Shown in pieces: positions 7,143 to 14,644 of a stretch of 26,559 nucleotides of DNA (position 1 is its first letter; each line of letters begins with the position of its first letter). A model generated the notes under the pieces. That model was not told where the DNA came from and searched no databases. It worked only from the letters and a program-made list of their open reading frames with translations. Origin of the DNA: an uncultured Bacteroidales bacterium (GTDB lineage Bacteria > Bacteroidota > Bacteroidia > Bacteroidales > UBA932); NCBI GenBank assembly GCA_934675095.1, contig CAKUPC010000025.1, forward strand, positions 1 to 26,559, in the 5' to 3' direction. Made by a program: the position numbers and the translations under genes.

Positions 7143-8114
7143 AGATATGGCTGCTTCATCTATGGTGAGGCGGTCATATTCCCTTATGAGGCGGCCATTG
7201 TCGAAAAGGCAGACGAGGGGCATGGAGCCGTTGGTGAGAGGAATGAACTGGAGAGGATATATCCAGTGGAAAGGAAGATGCAGTCCTTCACCGTAGTTGT
7301 CGAAAAAGATTGAAACCGGTTCTGTCATATCGACATATTCCTGCATGAAGAAGCAGAAAACGGAGTCGGTCGGAATGTCGTTGCGGCGGATGATGCCGGC
7401 CATTTTCGCGGCGCAGTGTCGGCAGTGCTCGCAGTTAATCGAGTAGAAGCAGACGGCCTTGCGTCCGGAACTTACTCCCGTGCTGTCGGCGTATGGCCGG
7501 AACTCACCGACATTCAGTTCGTTAGATTCACCGCGAGTCCAGCGGAACCACAGGTCGGGCGGATTGATTATCAGAATCGTCAGAGCCGCGACCGCCGAAA
7601 TGACTGCGGCAACGCCTCCACGATGGAGGTAAGTCCATTTGGCAACTCGCCTCGCCCAGGTTCCCGAAGGCTGTCCTGCTTCGAACACACTGTCAATATC
7701 ATCATGTCGTGCAGCAAAAAGCTCCGTCGGACGGATCCACGCGAATGCAAGCACGGCCAGCGCCACGGCATTCTTCACGAGCGACTGCGTCGGATTCATC
7801 TCCACAAGGTTTCCGAAACAATGGCAGGAGCCCTCGTCGCCGACGCTCATGCGCCAAATCAGAAATCCGGAAAAGCCCACGAGAAGAACAGCAGTCACGG
7901 TGTTCACAAAGTTGTGCCACCAGCCGCTGACAAGTCCGAGCCCGAGAATCAGTTCTCCGATAATCACTGCACGTGCGGCAAGCGAGCAAAGGTCGAATGT
8001 CGCGAACCCGAAGGAGAAGATGTAGAGTTCAAAGTCATCGACCGAAACAAGCTTCAGAACCGACGACACACAGAAAAACAGTCCCAAGAGTACTCTCAGG
8101 ACTGTCGCGCTCAC
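7116..8114 (-). CDS. DoxX/MauE-like membrane protein fused to a thioredoxin-like domain
   Basis: The protein has 332 residues and starts at a GTG (8114), 13 bp after the lipoprotein gene. Residues 1-130 form a four-helix MauE/DoxX-like domain (V-L-R-V-L-L-G-L-F-F-C-V-S-S-V-L-K-L), with a cysteine pair C97/C99 in S-C-H-C-F-G. Such pairs occur in MauE-type redox membrane proteins. A further helix is at about 166-184. Residues 200-332 look thioredoxin-like: V-C-F-Y-S-I-N-C-E-H-C at 221-231 fits a beta-strand plus CxxC active site (C228, C231; C234 is a third cysteine). S-M-P-L-V-C-L-F at 297-304 fits the cis-proline loop and strand. This predicts a membrane redox relay that moves electrons to or from periplasmic disulfides. 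The family call is good; direction and partner are unknown. Confidence 0.72.
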   Translation of the reverse strand: MSATVLRVLLGLFFCVSSVLKLVSVDDFELYIFSFGFATFDLCSLAARAVIIGELILGLGLVSGWWHNFVNTVTAVLLVGFSGFLIWRMSVGDEGSCHCFGNLVEMNPTQSLVKNAVALAVLAFAWIRPTELFAARHDDIDSVFEAGQPSGTWARRVAKWTYLHRGGVAAVISAVAALTILIINPPDLWFRWTRGESNELNVGEFRPYADSTGVSSGRKAVCFYSINCEHCRHCAAKMAGIIRRNDIPTDSVFCFFMQEYVDMTEPVSIFFDNYGEGLHLPFHWIYPLQFIPLTNGSMPLVCLFDNGRLIREYDRLTIDEAAISDFLSSETK

Positions 8115-8127
8115 TGTATGGAGTCTA

Positions 8128-8361
8128 TTACTCGTGATGGTTCTTGCAGGTTACGCTAATGTTGTTGTCACCGGCCTTGAGAACTTCTTTTGCAGTAAGA
8201 TCTGAGCACTTCTTGTCATCAGGTCTGTCAACAACGACTTCTTTCTCAGCCTTAACACCAAGAACCTCGGCTTCATAAGTGCATTTGCATTTGTCAGTCT
8301 TGCAGGAAGAAACTGAAAGCGCTGCAACAAGCGCAAGAGTTGCGAAAAATACCTTCTTCAT
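8128..8361 (-). CDS. Small cysteine-containing lipoprotein
   Basis: The protein has 77 residues: a lysine-started signal peptide with lipobox S-V-S-S-C (lipidated C20), then a 57-residue mature chain with C24, C26, C52 and C71 and a charged E-V-V-V-D-R-P-D-D segment. The C-terminus ends in N-H-H-E. I do not recognise the family. It is immediately upstream of, and probably cotranscribed with, the MauE-thioredoxin fusion, so its four non-lipidated cysteines make it a plausible redox substrate or partner. That link rests only on the 13-bp spacing and the cysteine content. Confidence 0.8.
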   Translation of the reverse strand: MKKVFFATLALVAALSVSSCKTDKCKCTYEAEVLGVKAEKEVVVDRPDDKKCSDLTAKEVLKAGDNNISVTCKNHHE

Positions 8362-8442
8362 AATTTACTGAATATTAAATTGTTAATGTTTACAAATTGT
8401 CATGATTGACTTCACGCCCAAAAGCGCGACCATAATAAGATG

Positions 8443-8450
8443 CAAATTTA
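8443..8450 (-). promoter_or_regulatory. -7 box upstream of the lipoprotein-MauE operon
   Basis: The minus strand reads TAAATTTG, an exact TAnnTTTG match about 82 bp before the lipoprotein start. A TTTG at 8469-8466 is only 15 bp further up, shorter than the usual 19-21 bp spacing. Confidence 0.4.
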
Positions 8451-8471
8451 GCCAATATGTGACAACAAAAG

Positions 8472-8509
8472 AAAAGCCTCCGTGCAAAATTATTTACACA
8501 AAGGCTTTT
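8472..8509 (-). terminator. Intrinsic terminator of the outer-membrane barrel gene
   Basis: AAAAGCCT (8472-8479) pairs with AGGCTTTT (8502-8509). On the minus strand the stem is followed by TTTTCTTTTG. It lies 20 bp past the stop codon of the barrel gene. Confidence 0.7.
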
Positions 8510-8529
8510 TCAACTTACATTTTTACTTT

Positions 8530-11511
8530 CTATCTGCCCGGAGGTGGCCCCATCGGACCGCCGCCCGGACCGCGACGGCGTCCCTTGCTTGCATTGTCGA
8601 AATTACCGAAGCGGTAGGTCAGCGACAAGATGACATAGCGTCCGAGAGTGTTGTTGCGCACCTCCTTGTGGTAGTTGGACTCGTCCGTCACCGAGAGGTT
8701 CTTCGACTGGTTCAGGATGTCGTAGGCCTTGAGCGCAAGAGTGAACTTCTTCTTATAAAACAGCTGGGTAATCTCCGCGTTCCAGATGAACTCGTCGGAC
8801 TGCGGGGTGGTGTAGCCGTTGTACCAGTTGTAGTCCAGCTGCGAGATGAGGTTCATTCCCCAAGGCAGCGTCCAGTTCACCGATCCGTTCACCTTATTGT
8901 TAAACATCGCATTTGTCGCCGCAGAAGCGATTGAATACCAAGATTTTGAAATCCTTGTGCGACCGCCGAGCGTAAGTTCCACGAAATCATTCCGATAGGT
9001 AAACCTCAGCCTTTCGGTGAAGTTCATGCTCTGAGTCCTGTTCGTCGTGAAGTCGTCCGCAAAAGCCGAGAGGTCCGTGCCGTAGTCATTGTGGAACTTG
9101 TCGTAGTCAAACTCCGCCGAAGAGCTGTCATAGTAGCCGCCGGCCTTTGCCGCGAACGCCGAAGTACCTATGTACGAGGTTGTCTGCGAATACTTTGCGT
9201 AGGTCATCGAGAACATCGAGAAATTCGACTTTCCGAAAGGAATGTTCGTCATGACCCTCGCGTCGAAGTTGCCTGTCCCCTTGGTGTTCACCGGAATGTT
9301 GTACTTGACGCTGTTGTCGTCATACCACGTCGCGCTCGTAATCGCGTCCTGCACATAGTTTCCGCCGAAAAATCCGTTCACCGAGATGAAGTTCTTCTTG
9401 TTCGAATAGCGGAACATACCCCTGAGCCTGTGGCTGAAATACGGCGTCAGGTAGGGGTTACCGAGCGATATGTTCACAGGGTCGGTGTTGTCAGGCACCG
9501 GCATGAGCTGCGAGGTAGAAGGCTGCTGCGAACTTCCGAAATAGAAGAAGCGGACATTTGCGTTCTCGGACATATCGTAGCTGAACGATGCCTGCGGAGA
9601 CCATTTCACTACATTACTCTCGAATTTCTCCCCGTTCGTGACATTCTTTGTAATCGTCGGATTCGCCGAAACTCCGAGCTGCGCGCGAATCTTGTCCTTC
9701 TGCCACATGAGATTGGCGCCGGCCGTATGATTCTGTCCGATGTTGGTTATATTGTTGGAATATATATCGTCAAGAGTCTCACCCTCATAAACATACTTAA
9801 TGTCCCCGAACTCCGCAGGAGTGAGAGTCTTATAGTCTCCGCTGTTGTAGGCGTTCTTCACCGACGTGTTCTTGTTCCAACCGTAGGAATAGTTCGCCTC
9901 AAGATAAAAATTCTTCCCGAGAGGTTCGGTATATACGAGCCTTGAATTTACGGAATATGAGTTTGAGTTCCTGTCAATCCGCTGATTCACGAAATCAGTC
10001 ACAGGCGAAGTTCCGAAGGTCTGCGTGAGAGACTGGTTCAGTCCGTCAAGTTCATTGCCGCTGAAGCTGTAGCGGGTGTGCAGGGAAATGGTTCTGCCGG
10101 GCTTGCCGAGCTTCTGGCGAAAGAGGAGAAAGCCCTCCGTCGTCCAGTTCCTGTTGTCTCCGGTGTTGTTCGTCGTGCCCTTGTTGGTCAGAGCCGGGTC
10201 TGTCCCGTCACCGGCGTCGCGGTTTATGTCATAGTCCGAATATTCGATATAACTTCCGCGACCGAAATTCACGCGAGGCTCGAAGAGAATGGACGTGTTC
10301 TCCGAGAATTTGTGCTCCAGACGCGCTCCGAAGCGGTGTCCGTCAGTGCGGGTCGTGCTGTAGCCGTTGTTTTCAGTTATGAGGCTGCTGCCGTCGTCGA
10401 GGTAGTTCGTGAGCCGGCTGTCCTCGGTGACATATTTGTCGCTGCCGTTGTAGAGATAGTTCCCCGCGAGGTCCATATTTCCGTCAAGCAGGGTGAACGC
10501 GCCGTTCAGACCGCCCATCCACGAGGTCGTGATGCCGTTTCCACGACCCCAGCCGCCCTGACCGCGGCCCATTCCGCCGCCGCCCCCGCGCATATTGCCC
10601 ATCATCGAGCCGGCAAGGTCGTTGAATCCCCGGTTGTTGGTGTTATTCCCGTTAAGAATGAGACTGATCTGGCTCTTGTCCGTGAAGCGACCGACCATGG
10701 CAGCGCCCTGATAGCGCCAGTCATTCATGTCGTTGTTCGCGCTCGGCACATCGTGTCCGCCTCCGGCCATTATATTGCCGAACCATCCCTGCATCATTCC
10801 CGGCTGGATGGAAAGGTCGATCACTGTCTCCTCATTTCCGTCGTCGATGCCCGTAAACATCGCCTGGTCGGACTTCTTCTCCACGACCTTGACCTTCTGG
10901 ATTATCTTCGCCGGAATGTTCTTCGACGCGAGCGAAGGGTCGTCGAGGAAGAACGTCTTGCCGTCGATGGTTATCTTCGATATAGTCTGTCCGTTAGCGG
11001 TTATCGAGCCGTCCTCCGAAACCTCCACGCCCGGAAGCTTCTTGAGAAGTTCCTCAAGCATATCATTGTCCGAAGTCTTGAACGAAGAGGCATTGTACTC
11101 GATGGTATCTTTCTTCACGACAATCGGATTGCCCACCGCCGTGACCTGCGCCGCCTCAAGCATCTCTATGTCCGCCGCCATCTTAACCTCCCCAAAATCG
11201 ACGCTCTTCTCCACAACAATGTCCCTCTCAAAACTCTTGTAGCCCATAATCTCCGCCCGAAGGTGATACTCGCCCTTCGCGACCTTTGCGATGGAAGCCG
11301 CCCCCTGCGCATCCGTGAGGACATAATGCTTCGCATCCTTCGCGCCCTTGACCGTCAAAGAAACCGTGGCGAACGGCACCGGCTCCCCGCTCCTGTCATC
11401 CACAAGCTTCAGCTTCACCGTGCTCCCCGCCTGAGCCGCCGCCGGCAAGGCCGCAAACATGACAGCCACCGCCAGACAAACTACACCAAATAACCTTTTA
11501 ACCACATTCAT
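8530..11511 (-). CDS. TonB-receptor-like outer membrane beta-barrel protein (PF14905-like)
   Basis: The protein has 993 residues. A signal peptide (1-27, ending A-A-A-Q-A) precedes a carboxypeptidase-regulatory-like Ig domain (about 31-115, with S-G-E-P-V-P-F-A-T-V and M-G-Y-K-S-F). A plug-like domain follows (about 128-235; D-M-L-E-E-L-L-K-K-L-P-G-V-E-V and I-T-I-D-G-K-T-F-F), then a long beta-barrel with many alternating aromatic strands. A glycine/methionine-rich loop is at about 301-326, and the chain ends in a glycine/proline-rich tail after the last strand (Y-R-F-G-N-F). This architecture matches the Bacteroidetes 'outer membrane beta-barrel family protein' group. No SusD partner is adjacent, so it is unlikely to be a glycan-utilisation SusC. 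The ligand is unknown; it probably imports a metal chelate, peptide or small molecule, or has a structural role. Confidence 0.88.
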   Translation of the reverse strand: MNVVKRLFGVVCLAVAVMFAALPAAAQAGSTVKLKLVDDRSGEPVPFATVSLTVKGAKDAKHYVLTDAQGAASIAKVAKGEYHLRAEIMGYKSFERDIVVEKSVDFGEVKMAADIEMLEAAQVTAVGNPIVVKKDTIEYNASSFKTSDNDMLEELLKKLPGVEVSEDGSITANGQTISKITIDGKTFFLDDPSLASKNIPAKIIQKVKVVEKKSDQAMFTGIDDGNEETVIDLSIQPGMMQGWFGNIMAGGGHDVPSANNDMNDWRYQGAAMVGRFTDKSQISLILNGNNTNNRGFNDLAGSMMGNMRGGGGGMGRGQGGWGRGNGITTSWMGGLNGAFTLLDGNMDLAGNYLYNGSDKYVTEDSRLTNYLDDGSSLITENNGYSTTRTDGHRFGARLEHKFSENTSILFEPRVNFGRGSYIEYSDYDINRDAGDGTDPALTNKGTTNNTGDNRNWTTEGFLLFRQKLGKPGRTISLHTRYSFSGNELDGLNQSLTQTFGTSPVTDFVNQRIDRNSNSYSVNSRLVYTEPLGKNFYLEANYSYGWNKNTSVKNAYNSGDYKTLTPAEFGDIKYVYEGETLDDIYSNNITNIGQNHTAGANLMWQKDKIRAQLGVSANPTITKNVTNGEKFESNVVKWSPQASFSYDMSENANVRFFYFGSSQQPSTSQLMPVPDNTDPVNISLGNPYLTPYFSHRLRGMFRYSNKKNFISVNGFFGGNYVQDAITSATWYDDNSVKYNIPVNTKGTGNFDARVMTNIPFGKSNFSMFSMTYAKYSQTTSYIGTSAFAAKAGGYYDSSSAEFDYDKFHNDYGTDLSAFADDFTTNRTQSMNFTERLRFTYRNDFVELTLGGRTRISKSWYSIASAATNAMFNNKVNGSVNWTLPWGMNLISQLDYNWYNGYTTPQSDEFIWNAEITQLFYKKKFTLALKAYDILNQSKNLSVTDESNYHKEVRNNTLGRYVILSLTYRFGNFDNASKGRRRGPGGGPMGPPPGR

Positions 11512-11558
11512 AACAATACTATCTTTCTATCTTTCCCAAGATGAATATACATTTCTTC

Positions 11559-11587
11559 AAAAACCGAGTATTTAGACAACTCGTTTT
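11559..11587 (-). terminator. Probable terminator downstream of ruvC
   Basis: AAAACCGAG (11560-11568) pairs with CTCGTTTT (11580-11587) with one bulged C. On the minus strand the stem ends in GGTTTTTG. It is 16 bp past the ruvC stop and separates ruvC from the barrel gene. Confidence 0.5.
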
Positions 11588-11602
11588 CTCAAAAGATTAA
11601 AA

Positions 11603-12160
11603 TCACTTGACCCGCTCCGGATGAGCGGCGATAAACTTCTTCCAGTCACCGCCGCCCGAAACCTTCCCGAGAGGGCTGAGAGACTCGTGATAGTGACAGA
11701 GTGCAATGGCCAACGCATCCGTGGCATCAAGATGCTTAGGCAGTTCCTTCAGCCCCAGCTGCCGCTGAATCATCAGAGCCACCTGCTCCTTGGAAGCCGC
11801 GCCGTTCCCCGTCACCGCAATCTTCGCCTTTCGCGGCGCATACTCGTGGACCGGGACGAACCGCTTGATGGCCTCCGCAATCACAATCCCCTGCGCACGC
11901 CCCAGCTTCTGAATCACCTGCGCGTCCTTGGCGTAAAACGCCGACTCAATCGCCAGTTCATCCGGAGCATACCGGTCCATCAGAGCCGAAATCTCCGAGG
12001 CGATGACCGCCAGTTTTCTGAAATGGTCGCTCTCCTTCCGCAAATCCACAATTCCCATATCCACGAACTCCGGCCGACGTCCCCCCACAGAAATGACCCC
12101 GAAGCCAAGAATATTGGTTCCGGGGTCAATTCCCATTATTATCTTATCTGATTCTTGCAT
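11603..12160 (-). CDS. ruvC: Crossover junction endodeoxyribonuclease RuvC
   Basis: RuvC cuts Holliday junctions as a dimer together with RuvAB. The protein has 185 residues, close to the usual 170-190. The four metal-binding acidic residues are all visible: D12 in M-G-I-D-P-G-T, E72 in L-A-I-E-S-A-F, and D145 and D148 in H-L-D-A-T-D-A-L. The conserved L-G-R-A-Q-G segment and G-N-G-A-A-S-K-E-Q-V are present. A short C-terminal extension (G-G-G-D-W-K-K-F) follows the core. It lies 54 bp downstream of serS on the same strand with no clear terminator between them, so serS-ruvC readthrough is likely. Confidence 0.95.
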   Translation of the reverse strand: MQESDKIIMGIDPGTNILGFGVISVGGRRPEFVDMGIVDLRKESDHFRKLAVIASEISALMDRYAPDELAIESAFYAKDAQVIQKLGRAQGIVIAEAIKRFVPVHEYAPRKAKIAVTGNGAASKEQVALMIQRQLGLKELPKHLDATDALAIALCHYHESLSPLGKVSGGGDWKKFIAAHPERVK

Positions 12161-12214
12161 ACAAATTCAGGTATATGCAATCAGTATGCCCTAAATGCAA
12201 AAATCTCAAAGAAT

Positions 12215-13486
12215 TTAGTCTATAACATCAAAACCTGTATATGGTCTGAGCGCTTCCGGGATGATAATCTTCCCATCCTTCTGGTTATTCTCCAGCAAAG
12301 CCGCAACCACACGCGGAAGAGCCAGCGAAGACCCGTTCAGAGTGTGTGCAAGCTCGGTCTTGCCGTCCTCGGTCCTGTAACGGAGCTTCAGACGGTTCGC
12401 CTGATAGGACTCGAAGTTGGAAACAGAAGAAATCTCAAGCCAACGTCCCTGAGCCGCTGAATAAACCTCAAAGTCATAAGTGATTGCGGAAGTGAAGCTC
12501 ATGTCGCCGCCGCAAAGACGAAGAATCCTGTAAGGGAGACCAAGGCTGTTCACGATGCCCTCCACATGAGCAATCATGTCGTCAAGAGCCGCGTATGAGT
12601 TCTCCGGCTTCTCGATGCGGACAATCTCCACCTTGTCGAACTGATGAAGCCTGTTGAGTCCGCGCACGTCCTTTCCGTATGAACCCGCCTCACGACGGAA
12701 GCAAGGGGTGTATGCCGTCATCTTCACAGGGAAATCGTTGTTTCCGAGAATCACGTCGCGGTAGATGTTGGTCACAGGCACCTCTGCGGTAGGAACGAGA
12801 TAGAAGTTATCCACAGTGGCATGATACATCTGCCCCTCCTTGTCAGGAAGCTGGCCAGTGCCGAATCCGGATGCCTCGTTCACCATCACAGGAGGCTCAA
12901 CTTCAAGATAGCCGGCCTTGGTGTTGATGTCGAGGAAATAGTTGATGAGCGCTCGCTGAAGACGCGCTCCCTTGCCCTTATAGACAGGGAATCCGGCTCC
13001 GGTAAGCTTCACTCCGAGGTCGAAGTCTATGATGTCAAGCTTCTTCGCGAGCTCCCAGTGAGGAAGCGCGTCCGGACCGAGGTCAGGAATCTCGTTGCCC
13101 ATCTTCACGACGACATTGTCCGCAGCGGTCTTGCCCTCAGGCACGGCGTCGCAAGGTATGTTAGGAAGAAGAACCATCAGAGACATAAGCTCTTCCTGAG
13201 TCTTCTGCGCCTTCGCGTCAATCTCGCCGGAACGGGTCTTGAGAGCCGCCACCTCGGACTTCACGGCCTCGGCCTGCTCCTTCTTTCCCTCTTTCATGAG
13301 AGAGCCGATCATTGCGGCCATCTTCTTCTGCTCCGCAAGGCACGCGTCAAGTTCAGTCTGCAACGCACGCCTGTCAGCGTCAAGAGCATTGATTTTCTCC
13401 ACGATTTCCTTCGCGTCGAAATTCTTCACAGCCAGTTTCCTAATCACATACTCCGGCTGTTCACGAAGCAACTTAAGTGTAAGCAT
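12215..13486 (-). CDS. serS: Seryl-tRNA synthetase
   Basis: The enzyme charges tRNA-Ser (and tRNA-Sec where present) with serine in the cytoplasm. The 423 residues match the normal length. An N-terminal antiparallel coiled coil (about 25-105, rich in K/E/A/L) contacts the tRNA long variable arm. The class II catalytic core shows T-A-E at 233-235, motif 2 from F-R-R-E-A-G-S-Y-G at 263 to L-H-Q-F at 283, and motif 3 N-G-S-S-L-A-L-P-R at 384-392. Nothing is missing. It follows the rpmA terminator, so it probably has its own promoter within 13487-13602, although no convincing -7 box was found there. Confidence 0.97.
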   Translation of the reverse strand: MLTLKLLREQPEYVIRKLAVKNFDAKEIVEKINALDADRRALQTELDACLAEQKKMAAMIGSLMKEGKKEQAEAVKSEVAALKTRSGEIDAKAQKTQEELMSLMVLLPNIPCDAVPEGKTAADNVVVKMGNEIPDLGPDALPHWELAKKLDIIDFDLGVKLTGAGFPVYKGKGARLQRALINYFLDINTKAGYLEVEPPVMVNEASGFGTGQLPDKEGQMYHATVDNFYLVPTAEVPVTNIYRDVILGNNDFPVKMTAYTPCFRREAGSYGKDVRGLNRLHQFDKVEIVRIEKPENSYAALDDMIAHVEGIVNSLGLPYRILRLCGGDMSFTSAITYDFEVYSAAQGRWLEISSVSNFESYQANRLKLRYRTEDGKTELAHTLNGSSLALPRVVAALLENNQKDGKIIIPEALRPYTGFDVID

Positions 13487-13608
13487 ATCTTTAAATTTTA
13501 AATTTTTCCACTTCTAAACAAGAGAATTTTGACGAGAAAGAGACGGGATGCAAGGCGGCCGAGAAAGTCCAACGCCGCAGACCGCTTTTTCGTGCAAAAT
13601 TCAAAAAA

Positions 13609-13640
13609 TGGGTTGTCACTCAACTCGGAGCAACAACCCA
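13609..13640 (-). terminator. Intrinsic terminator of the rplU-rpmA unit
   Basis: TGGGTTGT (13609-13616) and ACAACCCA (13633-13640) form a perfect 8-bp stem. On the minus strand it is followed directly by TTTTTT (13608-13603). It sits 26 bp past the rpmA stop and insulates it from serS. Confidence 0.8.
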
Positions 13641-13666
13641 CTATTCCAAAGCATACTATCCCCGAG

Positions 13667-13927
13667 TTAGTTCTCAAAAGGAACAACCGAGACGAATGAC
13701 TTGTTCTCTGCCTTCTTGCAGAACTTCACTCTTCCGTCAATCAGCGCGTAAAGGGTGTGATCCCTGCCCATGCCGACATTGAGACCCGGATTGTGAACCG
13801 TACCTCTCTGACGGACGAGGATGTTGCCGGCCTTTACAGCCTGATCACCGAATTTCTTGAGGCCAAGTCGTTTGCTTTCTGACTCACGACCGTTCTTTGA
13901 ACTACCGACGCCTTTTTTATGTGCCAT
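13667..13927 (-). CDS. rpmA: 50S ribosomal protein L27 (bL27)
   Basis: bL27 reaches toward the peptidyl-transferase centre. The 86 residues begin [14 protein letters not shown], the canonical bL27 start without the cleavable N-terminal extension seen in Firmicutes. They continue with R-L-G-L-K-K-F-G and [10 protein letters not shown]. The gene follows rplU by 19 bp, the normal order. It has an unusually clear Shine-Dalgarno for this phylum (GAGGAG, 8 nt before ATG). Confidence 0.97.
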   Translation of the reverse strand: MAHKKGVGSSKNGRESESKRLGLKKFGDQAVKAGNILVRQRGTVHNPGLNVGMGRDHTLYALIDGRVKFCKKAENKSFVSVVPFEN

Positions 13928-13935
13928 AACTAATT

Positions 13936-13941
13936 CTCCTC
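13936..13941 (-). promoter_or_regulatory. Shine-Dalgarno site of rpmA
   Basis: The minus strand reads GAGGAG, 8 nt before the rpmA ATG. Most genes in this window lack such a site, as expected for Bacteroidetes. Confidence 0.6.
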
Positions 13942-13946
13942 TTTAA

Positions 13947-14258
13947 TTAAGCGATCTCGTTGATCTGGATTTTAGAAAGATACTGACGGTGACCATTGCA
14001 TTTCTGGTAACCCTTGCGACGTTTCTTCTTGAAGACAAGAACTTTCTTGCCCTTGCAGGAATCGTCAAGGACGGTAGCTTTCACAACTGCGCCCTCCACA
14101 TACGGTGCGCCGACCTTGACTTCCCCGTCATTGTCGAGCAGAAGCACCTTTGCAAACTCGACCGCCGTGCCTGTAGGCTCCGCGAGACGGTTCACGAAAA
14201 TTTCTTTGCCAGCCTCAACCTTAAACTGCTGACCTGCAATTTCTACGATTGCGTACAT
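13947..14258 (-). CDS. rplU: 50S ribosomal protein L21 (bL21)
   Basis: The protein has 103 residues from M-Y-A-I-V-E-I-A-G-Q-Q-F-K-V, the standard bL21 start. The frame is open 75 bp further upstream, but that part is not conserved and was excluded. F-K-K-K-R-R-K-G-Y-Q-K-C-N-G-H-R-Q is the 23S-binding C-terminal motif. It forms the usual rplU-rpmA pair and is preceded by a structured 120-bp leader after rpsU. Confidence 0.96.
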   Translation of the reverse strand: MYAIVEIAGQQFKVEAGKEIFVNRLAEPTGTAVEFAKVLLLDNDGEVKVGAPYVEGAVVKATVLDDSCKGKKVLVFKKKRRKGYQKCNGHRQYLSKIQINEIA

Positions 14259-14378
14259 ATTGTTCTGTAAATTTTGGAACTGCCCTTCCGGACAAATTCC
14301 GCGTTTCAACTGCAAGCGGCCGGACTCAAGCACACCGGCTCTTCAAGGAGCTTGACAGCCATAAAATAAAATTTGCAA
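14259..14378 (-). promoter_or_regulatory. Structured leader between rpsU and rplU
   Basis: This 120-bp gap holds three short inverted repeats on the minus strand. They are TCAAG/CTTGA with a 3-nt loop (14343-14355), GCCGG/CCGGC (14319-14339) and CCGC/GCGG (about 14300-14320, mutually exclusive with the second). No U-run follows, so these are not terminators. An autoregulatory leader of the kind known for many ribosomal protein operons is possible but not shown. No TAnnTTTG box was found. Confidence 0.35.
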
Positions 14379-14573
14379 TTACTGCTCGTCCTGAAGCTGC
14401 AGATGCTGCACATAGATGGCCTTCATCTTGGCCTTCCTCGCCTTCACGGACGGTTTCTCGAACTCTCTTCTGGCACGCAGCTCGCGGATTGCTCCGGTCT
14501 TCTCGAATTTCCTCTTGAACTTCTTGAGTGCCTTCTCGATGTTCTCGCCTTCCTTAACAGGTACTATAATCAT
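14379..14573 (-). CDS. rpsU: 30S ribosomal protein S21 (bS21)
   Basis: The protein has 64 residues, starting M-I-I-V-P-V-K-E-G-E-N-I-E-K-A-L and continuing K-F-K-R-K-F-E-K-T-G and R-R-E-F-E-K-P-S, all typical of Bacteroidetes bS21. In this phylum bS21, with bS6 and bS18, folds the 3' tail of 16S rRNA away so that most mRNAs are read without Shine-Dalgarno pairing. The gene has its own good promoter and an extreme Shine-Dalgarno (see those entries), which fits translation by bS21-lacking ribosomes as a feedback loop. Confidence 0.96.
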   Translation of the reverse strand: MIIVPVKEGENIEKALKKFKRKFEKTGAIRELRARREFEKPSVKARKAKMKAIYVQHLQLQDEQ

Positions 14574-14579
14574 TTGTAA

Positions 14580-14591
14580 ATCACCCCCTTT
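14580..14591 (-). promoter_or_regulatory. Extended Shine-Dalgarno of rpsU
   Basis: The minus strand reads AAAGGGGGTGAT, 6 nt before the ATG. It can pair over 12 consecutive positions with the usual 16S 3' tail (ATCACCTCCTTT), with one G-U wobble. The 16S sequence is general knowledge and is not in this window. Confidence 0.8.
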
Positions 14592-14605
14592 TTCTTTTGA
14601 GCGTG

Positions 14606-14635
14606 CAAAGATACGAATATTATTCTGATTTCAAA
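14606..14635 (-). promoter_or_regulatory. Bacteroidetes promoter of rpsU
   Basis: The minus strand has TTTG at 14635-14632 (-33) and TATCTTTG at 14613-14606 (-7), separated by 18 bp. Both match the Bacteroidetes consensus. The predicted transcript starts about 25 bp before the rpsU ATG. Confidence 0.75.
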
Positions 14636-14644
14636 ATATTTTTT

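Noticed and set aside
10078..11493. A 471-codon plus-strand open frame opposite the barrel gene
   Set aside because: It lies wholly antisense to a clear signal-peptide/plug/barrel protein; the translation is R/V/H/L-rich with no domain, as expected for a reverse-strand shadow in GC-leaning DNA.
13498..13686. A 62-codon minus-strand frame between rpmA and serS
   Set aside because: It spans the rpmA terminator and overlaps the rpmA end; no motif.
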